A DNA stretch of 64,000 bases from contig JAJDNW010000106.1 of assembly GCA_022340465.1 (NCBI GenBank), positions 1-64,000 of the forward strand. Direction: 5' to 3'. The notes below the pieces were generated by a model. It searched no databases. It saw only the letters and a program-made list of their open reading frames with translations, and was not told where the DNA came from. Below are positions 27,366 to 36,204 of this stretch, piece after piece. Source of the DNA: Deltaproteobacteria bacterium (GTDB lineage Bacteria > Desulfobacterota > Desulfobacteria > Desulfobacterales > B30-G6). Position 1 is the stretch's first letter; each line of letters starts with the position of its first letter. The position numbers were made by a program, and so were the translations under genes.

Positions 27366-27764
27366 ATGAAAGAAATCAGTGAACTCAATTTCCCCGACGA
27401 CCTTAAGTATGCTGAAGACCACGAGTGGGCCCGGATGGAAAACGGCGAAGCGACCATCGGCATCTGTGACTACGCCCAGGATCAGCTCGGAGACGTTGTA
27501 TTCGTCGAGCTGCCCCAGGTCGGTGACACCTTCGAAAAAGGGCAGGAATTCGGTACCGTGGAATCGGTAAAGGCCGTGTCCGAACTGTTCACGCCCTTGA
27601 GCGGAGAAGTGACCGCCGTCAACGGAAACCTGGAGGACGCCCCGGAGCTGGTGAACAACGAACCCTACGCCGGAGGCTGGATGATCAGAATCAAGCCTGC
27701 GAATGCAGCGGAAATGGACGAACTCATGACGAAAGACGCTTACCTTGCCATGCTGAAAGGATAA
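27366..27764 (+). CDS. gcvH: glycine cleavage system H protein
   Basis: A 132-residue lipoyl carrier that shuttles the aminomethyl group between P and T proteins. The lipoylated Lys69 is in GTVESVKAVSELFTPLSGEV, and the family start LKYAEDHEWARME is intact. AGGAGG lies 6-11 bases before the ATG. The stop is 4 bases before gcvPA. The 100-base gap before it contains no terminator, so the fusion gene and H protein are probably one transcript. Confidence 0.95.
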   Translation: MKEISELNFPDDLKYAEDHEWARMENGEATIGICDYAQDQLGDVVFVELPQVGDTFEKGQEFGTVESVKAVSELFTPLSGEVTAVNGNLEDAPELVNNEPYAGGWMIRIKPANAAEMDELMTKDAYLAMLKG

Positions 27765-27768
27765 GGCC

Positions 27769-29103
27769 ATGCGATATTTACCACACACAGACGACGACGT
27801 CACTCAAATGCTGGCCGTGATCGGCGCAGCCAGCATTGATGATTTGTTTGCATCCATTCCATCGGACTGCCGGCGTAGGGAGGGCCTCGACCTGCCTGCA
27901 CCCATGACCGAATGGGAGCTGGACAAACACATGCGCAAACTGGCATCCGACATGGCGGTTTGCCCCGAACACCTCGTTTTCATGGGGGCCGGCAGCTACG
28001 ACCACTATATCCCCGAAGCCGTGAAACAGCTGCTGGGAAGGTCCGAATTTTACACCTCCTACACGCCCTACCAGCCGGAGGTCAGCCAGGGAACCCTGCA
28101 GGCGATTTACGAATACCAGACGCTCGTTACCCGTCTTCTCGGTATGGACGTGGCCAATGCCTCCATGTACGACGGGGCATCCGGTCTGGCCGAGGCCCTG
28201 CTGATGGCAGTTCGGGTGACCCACCGTAAAAAAGTTTACGTCTCCAGCCTGTGCCACCCCCTTTACCGGCAGGTGGTGAAGACCTACTTCGAACCCACCG
28301 GCTACCAGATTGTGGAACTCCCCTATCTCGAAAACGGCAGAACCGATCTGTCGAAAGTCGACGACCTGGATGCATGCGCCGGCATCGCGGTCCAGTCTCC
28401 CAATTTTTTCGGCTGTATCGAAGATATCGAAACCCTGGCAAAAAAAGTCCACGGTGACCCGAAAACCCTGATGATCGTTTCCTTCACCGAGCCACTGGCT
28501 TACGGACTTTTGAAAAGCCCCGGCAGCCTGGGCGCGGATATCGCCTGCGGGGAGGGCCAAAGCCTGGGCGTCCCCCGGTCGTTCGGCGGTCCGGGATTGG
28601 GTATGTTCGCCGCTAAAAAGGACTATCTGCGCAATATGCCCGGGCGCCTGGTAGGGAAAACCAAGGATCTGGAAGGCCGGAGGGGATTCGTTCTGACCCT
28701 GTCTACCAGAGAGCAGCACATCAGAAGGGAAAAGGCGACGTCAAACATCTGCTCCAACCAGGGCCTTTGCGCCACGGCCGCGGCCATGTACATGGCAGCC
28801 CTGGGCGGAACCGGTATTCACGCACTGGCCGCGCTCAACCGAAACAAGACCGCCTATCTGCAAGGCGCCCTGAAACAGGCCGGATTGGACCTCCCCTTCG
28901 CCGCCCCCACCTTCAATGAATTCGTCGTCAAGTTTCCTGCCGGCTTCGCGGAGACCTACAACCGGCTTCTTGGCGAGAAAATCGTGGCCGGCCTGCCGCT
29001 GGAATCCTACTACCCGGAACTCAGAGACCATTACCTGCTGTGCGCAACGGAAACCATGGACAGGGAAGACATGGACCTGCTGGTAAAGGAGGTGACATCA
29101 TGA
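27769..29103 (+). CDS. gcvPA: glycine dehydrogenase (decarboxylating) subunit 1
   Basis: A 444-residue N-terminal half of the two-subunit P protein, which decarboxylates glycine using PLP. Landmarks are MRYLPHTDDDVTQMLAVIG at the start, FMGAGSYDHYIPEAVKQLL, FYTSYTPYQPEVSQGTLQ, NASMYDGASGLAEA and RREKATSNICSNQGLCA. The length is normal for GcvPA. Its stop overlaps the start of gcvPB (ATGA), so the subunits are made together. Confidence 0.95.
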   Translation: MRYLPHTDDDVTQMLAVIGAASIDDLFASIPSDCRRREGLDLPAPMTEWELDKHMRKLASDMAVCPEHLVFMGAGSYDHYIPEAVKQLLGRSEFYTSYTPYQPEVSQGTLQAIYEYQTLVTRLLGMDVANASMYDGASGLAEALLMAVRVTHRKKVYVSSLCHPLYRQVVKTYFEPTGYQIVELPYLENGRTDLSKVDDLDACAGIAVQSPNFFGCIEDIETLAKKVHGDPKTLMIVSFTEPLAYGLLKSPGSLGADIACGEGQSLGVPRSFGGPGLGMFAAKKDYLRNMPGRLVGKTKDLEGRRGFVLTLSTREQHIRREKATSNICSNQGLCATAAAMYMAALGGTGIHALAALNRNKTAYLQGALKQAGLDLPFAAPTFNEFVVKFPAGFAETYNRLLGEKIVAGLPLESYYPELRDHYLLCATETMDREDMDLLVKEVTS

Positions 29104-30554
29104 ACAACACCGTTGGAACCACAGGATTGGTACTTAACGAACCCCTCCTCTGGGAAATGGGTAAAAAGGGCCGGATCGGGTTTTCTCTGCCGCGTAGCGA
29201 TGTCGACCCGGCGCCCCTCGACGACGGTCTCACGGGAACAGGTCCCGATTTTCCGGATCTGAGTGAAGTCGATATCGTCCGGCACTACACCCGGCTTTCC
29301 TCATGGAATTTCGGCGTCGATTCGGGCATGTACCCCCTGGGGTCTTGCACCATGAAATACAACCCCAAGACCAACGAAAAACAGGCCTCCCTTCCCGGCC
29401 TGGCCCAGGCGCATCCGCTCCTGCCGCCGCAACTGGCCCAGGGGGCTCTGAAAATCATGTTCGATCTCGAACGCTATCTGGCTGAAATCACCGGAATGTC
29501 CGCGGTCACCCTGCAACCGGCGGCCGGCGCTCATGGGGAACTGACCGGGATGCTGCTTTTCTACACTTTCCACAAGAGCAACAACCAGCAGCGTTCCAAA
29601 ATCCTCATTCCGGACACCGCCCATGGAACCAACCCGGCCAGTGCGGCGCTGTGCGGGTTCACATCCGTACCCGTCAAATCCGGTGCCGGGGGAATCCTTT
29701 CCCCGGAAACCGTTGCCGGGCTCATGGACGAAGATACCGCCGGCATCATGATCACCAACCCCAACACACTGGGACTTTTCGAGGACAACATACGGCAGGT
29801 GGCTGACATCGTTCACGCCAAGGGCGGGCTCGTCTATGCGGACGGCGCCAATATGAACGCCGTCATGGGCATCGTCAACATGGCCGACCTGGGGGTTGAC
29901 ATCCTGCACCTCAACCTCCACAAAACCTTTTCGACACCCCACGGCGGCGGTGGTCCCGGGAGCGGCCCGGTGTGTGTTACCCGCGAGCTGGAACCCTTTC
30001 TGCCGGTTCCCCGGGTAGTCATGGAAAACGAACGGTACCGGCTCACTTACAACCGTCCCGAGAGCATCGGTAAGATTCACGCGTTTTACGGCAATTTCGG
30101 CATCCAGATCAGAGCCTACGCCTACATCCTCTCCATGGGGGCCGACCTGAAAAGAGCCAGCCAGTTTGCCGTGTTGAGCGCCAATTACATCAAGGAACGC
30201 CTCAAAGGGGTCTACCATCTCCCCTACGACAAACCCTGCATGCACGAGTGCGTCTTTACCGATCAAAACCAGCGCAAGCACAAGGTAAGCACCCTCGACA
30301 TCGCCAAACGGCTGATCGACTACGGCTTTCACCCGCCGACAATCTACTTTCCGCTGGTGGTGCAGGGAGCCCTGATGATAGAGCCCACGGAAACCGAACC
30401 CAAGGAAAATATCGACCGGCTCGTGGATGCGCTCATCGCCATTGCCGCGGAAGCCGAGGAAAGGCCCGAACTTTTAACGGAAGCACCGGTCAAGCCGAAA
30501 GTCCGACGCCTGGACGAGACCGCCGCCGCCCGTAAACCGTGTCTGTCCGGATAA
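29100..30554 (+). CDS. gcvPB: glycine dehydrogenase (decarboxylating) subunit 2
   Basis: A 484-residue C-terminal half of the P protein, carrying the cofactor lysine, Lys275, in LNLHKTFSTPHGGGGPG. Other motifs are MYPLGSCTMKYNPK, LQPAAGAHGELTG and PDTAHGTNPASA. ATG 29100 overlaps the gcvPA stop and has AAAGGAGGTGAC just upstream; a longer frame from 29040 would overlap gcvPA by 64 bases and is not expected. No lipoamide dehydrogenase gene (L protein) is in the window. Confidence 0.95.
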   Translation: MNNTVGTTGLVLNEPLLWEMGKKGRIGFSLPRSDVDPAPLDDGLTGTGPDFPDLSEVDIVRHYTRLSSWNFGVDSGMYPLGSCTMKYNPKTNEKQASLPGLAQAHPLLPPQLAQGALKIMFDLERYLAEITGMSAVTLQPAAGAHGELTGMLLFYTFHKSNNQQRSKILIPDTAHGTNPASAALCGFTSVPVKSGAGGILSPETVAGLMDEDTAGIMITNPNTLGLFEDNIRQVADIVHAKGGLVYADGANMNAVMGIVNMADLGVDILHLNLHKTFSTPHGGGGPGSGPVCVTRELEPFLPVPRVVMENERYRLTYNRPESIGKIHAFYGNFGIQIRAYAYILSMGADLKRASQFAVLSANYIKERLKGVYHLPYDKPCMHECVFTDQNQRKHKVSTLDIAKRLIDYGFHPPTIYFPLVVQGALMIEPTETEPKENIDRLVDALIAIAAEAEERPELLTEAPVKPKVRRLDETAAARKPCLSG

Positions 30555-30637
30555 TGCCGCCCCAATTGGACGTTGGTCATTTTTACACCTAAATTGAGCG
30601 GTTTTCGCGTTTGCCGCAGATGCAAGGAAAATGACTG

Positions 30638-30670
30638 TTCGCTCTTGTCGGGCGAGGCTCGAAGAGCGAA
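30638..30670. repeat. hairpin in the gcvPB-lipB gap
   Basis: A perfect 9-bp stem, TTCGCTCTT/AAGAGCGAA, with a 15-base GC-rich loop. There is no T run, so it is not a standard terminator. The surrounding 100 bases resemble, in inverse orientation, the gene-free stretch 54545-54640, suggesting a decayed dispersed repeat. Confidence 0.4.
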
Positions 30671-30713
30671 GACCGAATAGTGGTCTATGCAACGATGGTG
30701 ATAAGGTAAAACA

Positions 30714-31439
30714 ATGACCCGTTCCACATGTCTATACCTCGAATTGCCCCTGACCGATTACCGGGAGGCCTGGGAGCTGCAACGGAAAATCGTAACCGCC
30801 AAAATATCACGATCCCTGTCCAGGGACGTGATCCTGGTGCTGGAGCACCCGCCTGTTTACACGCTCGGACGCAGGGGTGGTATCGAAAATCTGTGTGTTT
30901 CCAAAGCGTTCCTTGAAAGAAAGGGTATCGCCGTGGTTCCGGTGGAACGGGGAGGAGACATCACCTACCACGGACCCGGCCAGCTGGTGGCCTACCCCCT
31001 GCTGGATATCCAGCGCACCCGCCTGGGTGTCACCGATCTGGTCGGACGCCTGGAGGACGTCATGATCCATACGGCTGCGGCCGTTGGCATTTCTGCCGGG
31101 CGCAATCCGTTGAACCGGGGTGTCTGGATCGACAACGCCAAACTCGGCAGCATCGGCATCGCCATTCGAAAGGGCGTCACCTTTCACGGCATGGCCCTGA
31201 ATGTCAACCTCGACCTGACACCTTTCTCCTGGATCAACCCCTGCGGGCTTCAGGGGGTTGCCATGACCTCCTTGGAAAAAGAGGCCGGCCGGGCCGTCGA
31301 TATGCAAGAGGCCCGGCAAGCAGGGATCGCCAATCTGGCCGGTGCACTCGACATGCATCTCGAAAGGGTGGAACTGGAAACTTTCATGCGGTCGCTTGAT
31401 CTAAGTGGGGTTGATACGGCAGACGGGCCGAAATTATAG
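30714..31439 (+). CDS. lipB: lipoyl(octanoyl) transferase
   Basis: A 241-residue enzyme moving octanoyl from ACP to lipoyl domains such as GcvH. The active-site motifs are RGGDITYHGPGQLVAYPLL, the lysine in NAKLGSIGIAIRKGVTFHG and the nucleophilic cysteine in WINPCGLQG. It follows the glycine cleavage genes on the same strand after 159 bases, which makes functional sense because the H protein needs lipoylation. LipA is not present here. Confidence 0.93.
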   Translation: MTRSTCLYLELPLTDYREAWELQRKIVTAKISRSLSRDVILVLEHPPVYTLGRRGGIENLCVSKAFLERKGIAVVPVERGGDITYHGPGQLVAYPLLDIQRTRLGVTDLVGRLEDVMIHTAAAVGISAGRNPLNRGVWIDNAKLGSIGIAIRKGVTFHGMALNVNLDLTPFSWINPCGLQGVAMTSLEKEAGRAVDMQEARQAGIANLAGALDMHLERVELETFMRSLDLSGVDTADGPKL

Positions 31440-31672
31440 CTCAAGCCGACCATCTTCTGTTAAGGGCTTATTTCTCACTCGACCCCTCGGGGCCCTGGAA
31501 GTCTTGAGCCTTTTTTCGCAGTACCAGCCGGATGACGGCGGATTCCTCCGGATTGTGTAATTGCACTAGGTAGTATTTACATAGTTTTCCAACGTTGACA
31601 CGTTGCCTGGGTGCAGTAAATTGAGGGTGTGCAGATTGTTCCGCCTCCTTGGCACCTCCAACGCTGCACAAC

Positions 31673-31712
31673 GGTTGCGGGGGGCTGCCCGATTCGGCAG
31701 CCCCCTGCAACC
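31673..31712. other. long stable hairpin upstream of the zinc-ribbon gene
   Basis: 17-bp stem with one mismatch (31673-31689 with 31696-31712), core GGGGGCTGCC/GGCAGCCCCC, loop CGATTC. It is followed by AACCAG..., not T, so a rho-independent terminator is unlikely. It lies 46 bases before the ATG of the small gene at 31758 and may be a leader structure. The rest of 31440-31757 shows nothing recognisable. Confidence 0.5.
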
Positions 31713-31757
31713 AGACTAACGGTAAAAAGGAGCCCCTGGCGAACAGGGTGCCTGACC

Positions 31758-32024
31758 ATGAACAGAATCGAAGCAAAACATCTTCCAAATGCGGACGACC
31801 TGGCCCAGCTTTTCAAAACCCACCCCGGCGAGCGTACAATCAATTTCAAGGGGAAGTGCGCTGTCTGCAACCAAAAACTGACGGTGGAAATCTCGGCCAC
31901 AGCCGGTGGATTTGGATTTAACGGCGGCGTGCTGCTGGGAACAGGACGGGAGGCTCCCTTTTTCGGCTGCCTGAAGTGCATCCGCAGCGCCACCACCATC
32001 CGTACGCATGCGTACCGTTCGTAA
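31758..32024 (+). CDS. small zinc-ribbon-like protein, 88 residues
   Basis: An 88-residue protein with two CxxC knuckles: CAVCNQK near residue 34 and CLKC near residue 76, separated by a glycine-rich strand (ATAGGFGFNGGVLLGTG). That is consistent with one structural zinc. The ATG at 31758 is internal to a longer frame whose upstream part overlaps the hairpin and looks non-coding. The gene overlaps the start of the glycosyltransferase gene by 17 bases, so the two are coupled. No named family recognised. Confidence 0.6.
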   Translation: MNRIEAKHLPNADDLAQLFKTHPGERTINFKGKCAVCNQKLTVEISATAGGFGFNGGVLLGTGREAPFFGCLKCIRSATTIRTHAYRS

Positions 32025-33105
32025 AAATCGCCGGATAGCCGTTTTCGTATCCGCCCACGGTTTCGGGCATGCCGCCAGGGCGTGCGCCGTGATGGCGTCG
32101 ATCCACCGGGCAGATCCGGGCATGCGATTCGAAATATACACCAATGCCCCGCAATGGTTTTTTTCGGATTCGCTCGGGGACGCCTTCGGGTTCCACTGCT
32201 TGAGAACCGACATCGGCATGGTTCAACTCTCCCCTTTCCGAACCGATACCCGGGCAACCCTTCACGACCTGAAACGCTTCCTGCCTTTTAACCGCGACCA
32301 GATCGAAAAGACGGCCCGTGACATCAAGGCTATGGCCTGCCGGCTGGTCATATGTGACATTGCACCCATGGGCATAGCCGTCGCCCATAAGGCCGGAATT
32401 CCAAGCGTGCTCATCGAAAACTTTACCTGGGATTGGATTTACCGGGGGTACCCGCCTACATCGGTCGCCTTTGACACCTACATCGAATACCTGGCAGCCT
32501 ACTTCAAAAAAGCGTCCTATCACATTCAAACCGAACCGATCTGCAATCCTTCGGATACGGATCTCAGGACCGGGCCTGCCGCCCGCAAAACCAGAAAAAC
32601 GGCAACTGTCGTCCGCCGTGAACTGGGCATTGGACCACGGTCCAAAATGATCATGCTCACCTTCGGCGGCGTACCCGATAACGGCGATTATGTTGCCGCA
32701 GCACAAAAAGCGAAGAACGTGCACTTTATCATACCGGGCAATTTTCACAACAAACGCTCCCGGGCTAATATCACCTTCCTGCCCTACCGGTCGGAATTCT
32801 TCCACCCCGACCTGGTCAATGCCTCCGACGCCATTATCGGCAAGGCCGGCTACAGCACCATCGCCGAAGTGTATCACGCCGGCAAGCCCTACGGGTACAT
32901 CTCCCGGCCCGATTCTCGGGAGTCTCCGGTTCTGACCCGCTTCATCGAAAAGCATCTTGCCGGCATACCCGTGACCAACGCCGAACTAAAAAACGGCACA
33001 TGGACGGCCAAGGTCCCGGTTCTGCTCGACATGCCGCCGAGAGACAAACCGCCCTCGAACGGGGCGGATGAAATAGCCGCCTTCATTCTCAACATCGCAC
33101 AATGA
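32008..33105 (+). CDS. glycosyltransferase-like protein (GT-B, MurG/GT28-like)
   Basis: A 365-residue GT-B-fold protein. The N-domain starts RIAVFVSAHGFGHAARACAV, the typical glycine-rich loop with HGFGHA. The C-domain has MIMLTFGGVP and the nucleotide-sugar-like region DAIIGKAGYSTIAEVYHAGKP. This layout is shared with MurG, UgtP and the glycosyltransferase-like domain found next to arabinokinases. The acceptor is unknown. Start 32008 overlaps the upstream gene by 17 bases. Confidence 0.75.
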   Translation: MRTVRKNRRIAVFVSAHGFGHAARACAVMASIHRADPGMRFEIYTNAPQWFFSDSLGDAFGFHCLRTDIGMVQLSPFRTDTRATLHDLKRFLPFNRDQIEKTARDIKAMACRLVICDIAPMGIAVAHKAGIPSVLIENFTWDWIYRGYPPTSVAFDTYIEYLAAYFKKASYHIQTEPICNPSDTDLRTGPAARKTRKTATVVRRELGIGPRSKMIMLTFGGVPDNGDYVAAAQKAKNVHFIIPGNFHNKRSRANITFLPYRSEFFHPDLVNASDAIIGKAGYSTIAEVYHAGKPYGYISRPDSRESPVLTRFIEKHLAGIPVTNAELKNGTWTAKVPVLLDMPPRDKPPSNGADEIAAFILNIAQ

Positions 33106-33263
33106 GTGCCCAGCCCAACCTGCCGCATTTTTCACCCGGAACGTTTTATACCGGTTGTCATATATATGTTCCGATACAAACGATGTCCATCATGAGAAAT
33201 ATTTTTCCCAAAGCAGTCAGGTAGCCGAATACCATGACAACCGTTATTCAACGGATTTTCTAG

Positions 33264-33565
33264 GGAAAATCTTATAACTGACATAAAATCGTGTTCCACG
33301 ATTTTATGTGACGCGACTACGTCGCTCCTATGCGAAAAACCAAAATTCATACCGCGCCGCAAGAAGCGGGGAATTCAAATTTAAATTTGGCTGTAGGTAA
33401 AGCAACAATAGGCAATTGGTCCCATATGTTCTCATCATAGCTAACGGACTGCAATCCAAAAGCAATTATAATAGCGTTTGGAGTAGAATGAATTGGTGGC
33501 CAATCGTTGTAAAAGATGCCCAATGGGAAACGTCGTTTCGGAACGGTATGTTGCCAAACGCTATA
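33264..33565. repeat. dispersed intergenic repeat, copy 2, interrupted by about 100 bases
   Basis: 33383-33565 matches 1682-1864 over 183 positions without gaps (about 86%). The preceding shared segment GGAAAATCTTATAACTGA (33264-33281) is separated from it here by about 100 extra bases that are absent from copy 1. The extra piece includes two hairpins. On the minus strand copy 2 keeps an open frame where copy 1 has a stop. The remainder of 33106-33709 holds no gene. Confidence 0.8.
33281..33309. other. perfect 13-bp hairpin inside repeat copy 2
   Basis: ACATAAAATCGTG (33281-33293) pairs with CACGATTTTATGT (33297-33309) across a TTC loop. A second small hairpin, GCGAC-TAC-GTCGC, follows at 33313-33325. 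No T run follows. Both lie in the segment that interrupts the repeat relative to copy 1. Confidence 0.7.
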
Positions 33566-33709
33566 TGCCGATCGCTGTGGCGACCGGATTACAGAAGCGA
33601 GTCGCTTGATGAATTGAAGCCAGGATGCTATTGATACCATATGCCCAGCAGCCCTACATCCAAATCGAATTACGGCAGCCAACCACCTGGAGAGGGGGGA
33701 GGTGGCCCC

Positions 33710-34729
33710 ATGGAATCGCGCGCCCGGTCGCATCTCTTGCAAAAACGCCTTTCGCTGACGGCTCAATACCTGATGGGCAGGATCCTGACATACGGCTTGT
33801 GCCTGCTTTTTGCTGCGTTGCTCGCAGCCTGCGAACCCTCTTCCCCCAACGCCCCGGAATCATCACAGACGCCCGGTTCACCGGTGAAAACGATATCCAG
33901 CCCAGTCGAAATCGGAAGCATGAAGGCGTTGGGGCAGTATTACGACTCCATTGGCTTCAACCTCTCCAAGAATCCCGATATTCTGTATGACGTTCCCCGC
34001 CTGCAAATTACCCACATCCCCAAAAACTGGAAGCAGGAAACATCCATCCCACTGAAACAATCGGTCTTTTTCCGCACCATGATCATCATGGCGCTCGAGG
34101 TGAACGAAGAGATCCTGAAAGAGCGCTGCCGGCTGATCAACCTGGAAACAGAGCAGCAGATGACGGAAAACGATCGAAAATGGCTGGCAAGTGTGATGAA
34201 AAAGTACCGGGTGTCGAAACGGAAGGGGCCCTACACCCCTGCCGAGATGGCGGAGCTGCACATCAGGATAGACATCATCCCGGCCTCTTTGACCGTGGTC
34301 CAGGCAGCCATTGAAAGCGCCTGGGGCAGTTCTCGCTTTGCCCGCGAGGGCAACGCCCTTTTCGGGCAGTGGACTGTCAAGGGCCGCGGTATCAAGGCCA
34401 GAAAAAGCGACGCCTGGCTGGCCGCCTTTGACTCGCCCCGCGCATCGGTTGCCGCTTACTGCCTGAACCTCAATACCCATCCGTCCTACTCGATCTTTAG
34501 AGTCGCCCGAGCGGCCATGCGGCGGGAGTGTCGTCCGCTTAACGGCCTGGAACTGGCTCAGCACCTCGAAAAATATTCAGCCAAAGGCGTTGAGTACACC
34601 AGCCTGGTGGAAAACATGATCATCAGGCATGGCCTGGAAGTTGCCGACCGGGCCCAGCTGTCCGAAGGACCGGAAATTGCCGTCCAGCTGCTGGACAGTC
34701 CTGCCGCGTATAGTGATACAACCTCCTGA
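33710..34729 (+). CDS. Bax-like lipoprotein with glucosaminidase-type domain
   Basis: A 339-residue lipoprotein. The signal peptide ends in the lipobox LLAAC (FAALLAACEP), so it should be anchored in a cell-envelope membrane. Residues about 190-320 resemble the Bax/mannosyl-glycoprotein endo-N-acetylglucosaminidase-like domain, with the catalytic-type glutamate in AAIESAWGSSRFAREGNALF and a later FDSPRASVAAYCLNLNTHP. Such proteins trim peptidoglycan. ATG 33710 has GGGGGGAGG nearby. It precedes trkA by 110 bases with no evident link. Confidence 0.82.
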   Translation: MESRARSHLLQKRLSLTAQYLMGRILTYGLCLLFAALLAACEPSSPNAPESSQTPGSPVKTISSPVEIGSMKALGQYYDSIGFNLSKNPDILYDVPRLQITHIPKNWKQETSIPLKQSVFFRTMIIMALEVNEEILKERCRLINLETEQQMTENDRKWLASVMKKYRVSKRKGPYTPAEMAELHIRIDIIPASLTVVQAAIESAWGSSRFAREGNALFGQWTVKGRGIKARKSDAWLAAFDSPRASVAAYCLNLNTHPSYSIFRVARAAMRRECRPLNGLELAQHLEKYSAKGVEYTSLVENMIIRHGLEVADRAQLSEGPEIAVQLLDSPAAYSDTTS

Positions 34730-34839
34730 CGGCAAGGGGTTTGCACTAAAATTGTATTTATATTATGGTCCCGCCAGGCAACAGGACAAACCGGCCGGCA
34801 GGATGGTTAAAGCGGTCACAAAAATATAAGGCAATCAAG

Positions 34840-36204
34840 ATGAAGATCATCATTATCGGTGCCGGTGAAGTCGGGTTTCACATCGCCAGCCGTTTGAGTG
34901 CGGAAAACAAGAATGTCGTGGTTATCGACAAGAGTGAGGCATCGCTCCTGCGCGTTTCCGAACAACTGGATGTGCAGACGGTCATGGGCTCCGGAAGCAA
35001 TCCCGAAATTCTGGAGGAGGCCGGGCTCAAGAACGCGGAAATCGTGCTCGCCGTGACCGACAGCGACGAAACCAACCTGGTGGCCTGCCTCGTCGCCAAT
35101 CTCATGTCCCCGTCAACCAAAAAACTGGCCCGTCTTCGGGAAGCCGTCTGGGACAGCTATCACGAACAGTTTCACAATCGCCCGCCCCATATCGACAGCA
35201 TTATCAACCCGGAAATCGAGGTGGTCAAAACCATCGAACGGCTTCTGACGGTGCCGGGAGCCGTGGACGCCGGGGAGTTCGAAAACGGCGGCCTCAAGTT
35301 TGCCGGAATCCTGCTGGCGAAAGGTTCCCGGCTCGACAATGTCCGCCTCGAGAACATGGCCACCGTACTGGGTGAAAAACCACCCCTGATCACCGCTATC
35401 GTCCGCAATGGAGAACTCATCATCCCCAGCGGCAGGGACCGCTTGCTGAACCAGGACCTGGTCTATTTCATCTGTACGGATGCACAGCTGACCAACACAT
35501 TGAAAATGTTCGACAAAGACAGGGAAGAGCTCAGAAGGGTGATGATCGTCGGAGGCGGGCGCATCGGTTACCGCCTTGCCCAGCAACTGGAGAAGAAATC
35601 GGTTCACACCAAAATCATCGAGCGCGACCCGAAACGCTGTTCCTTGCTCGCGGAAAATTTGGGCAGGGCCCTGGTGCTCTGTGCCGACGGATCCGACCAG
35701 GACATCCTCATGGCCGAAAACATCCAGGACATGGACGCTGTTGTCACGGTGACCAACGACGAGGAGACCAATGTTCTCGTCTCGATGCTCTCCAAGCAGA
35801 AGGGGGTTTCCAAAACAATCACCAAGATCGACCGGTTCAGCTATTTTAACCTGATGGCGAGCATCGGCCTTCACCGCATCGTCAGCCCACGGCTGTCGGC
35901 CATCAATTCCATTTTACAACATATCCGCAAGGGAAAGGTGTTGTCGGACATCACCCTGAAGGGCGAGCAGGCCGAGGTGATCGAGGCCGTTGCTCTGGAA
36001 ACGTCCAGCATCGTTGGAAAACCCCTCAGGAACATTTCCTTCCCCAAAGAGGCCCTCCTGGCCGGTATCATCACCGAGGAGGATATCATCATTCCATCGG
36101 GCGACAGCGTCGTCCATCCCGGCGACCGCGTGATCATTTTTGCCAAACGACAGGCTGTTCCCAAAATCGAACAATTTCTGACGGTCAAGCTGGAGTTCTT
36201 TTAA
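34840..36204 (+). CDS. trkA: Trk potassium uptake protein TrkA
   Basis: A 454-residue cytoplasmic gating subunit with two NAD-binding RCK halves. The first begins MKIIIIGAGEVGFHIASRLS; the second, near residue 230, has VMIVGGGRIGYRLAQQLE. Each is followed by a TrkA-C domain (for example AVALETSSIVGKPLRNISFP). ATG 34840 starts exactly at the Rossmann motif; the longer frame to 34765 is not needed. The stop overlaps the trkH start (TAATG). Confidence 0.95.
   Translation: MKIIIIGAGEVGFHIASRLSAENKNVVVIDKSEASLLRVSEQLDVQTVMGSGSNPEILEEAGLKNAEIVLAVTDSDETNLVACLVANLMSPSTKKLARLREAVWDSYHEQFHNRPPHIDSIINPEIEVVKTIERLLTVPGAVDAGEFENGGLKFAGILLAKGSRLDNVRLENMATVLGEKPPLITAIVRNGELIIPSGRDRLLNQDLVYFICTDAQLTNTLKMFDKDREELRRVMIVGGGRIGYRLAQQLEKKSVHTKIIERDPKRCSLLAENLGRALVLCADGSDQDILMAENIQDMDAVVTVTNDEETNVLVSMLSKQKGVSKTITKIDRFSYFNLMASIGLHRIVSPRLSAINSILQHIRKGKVLSDITLKGEQAEVIEAVALETSSIVGKPLRNISFPKEALLAGIITEEDIIIPSGDSVVHPGDRVIIFAKRQAVPKIEQFLTVKLEFF

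Noticed and set aside
31577-32257. Leftward 226-codon frame opposite the zinc-ribbon and glycosyltransferase genes
   Set aside because: It is a shadow frame; the plus-strand genes have ribosome binding site or overlap support and family motifs.
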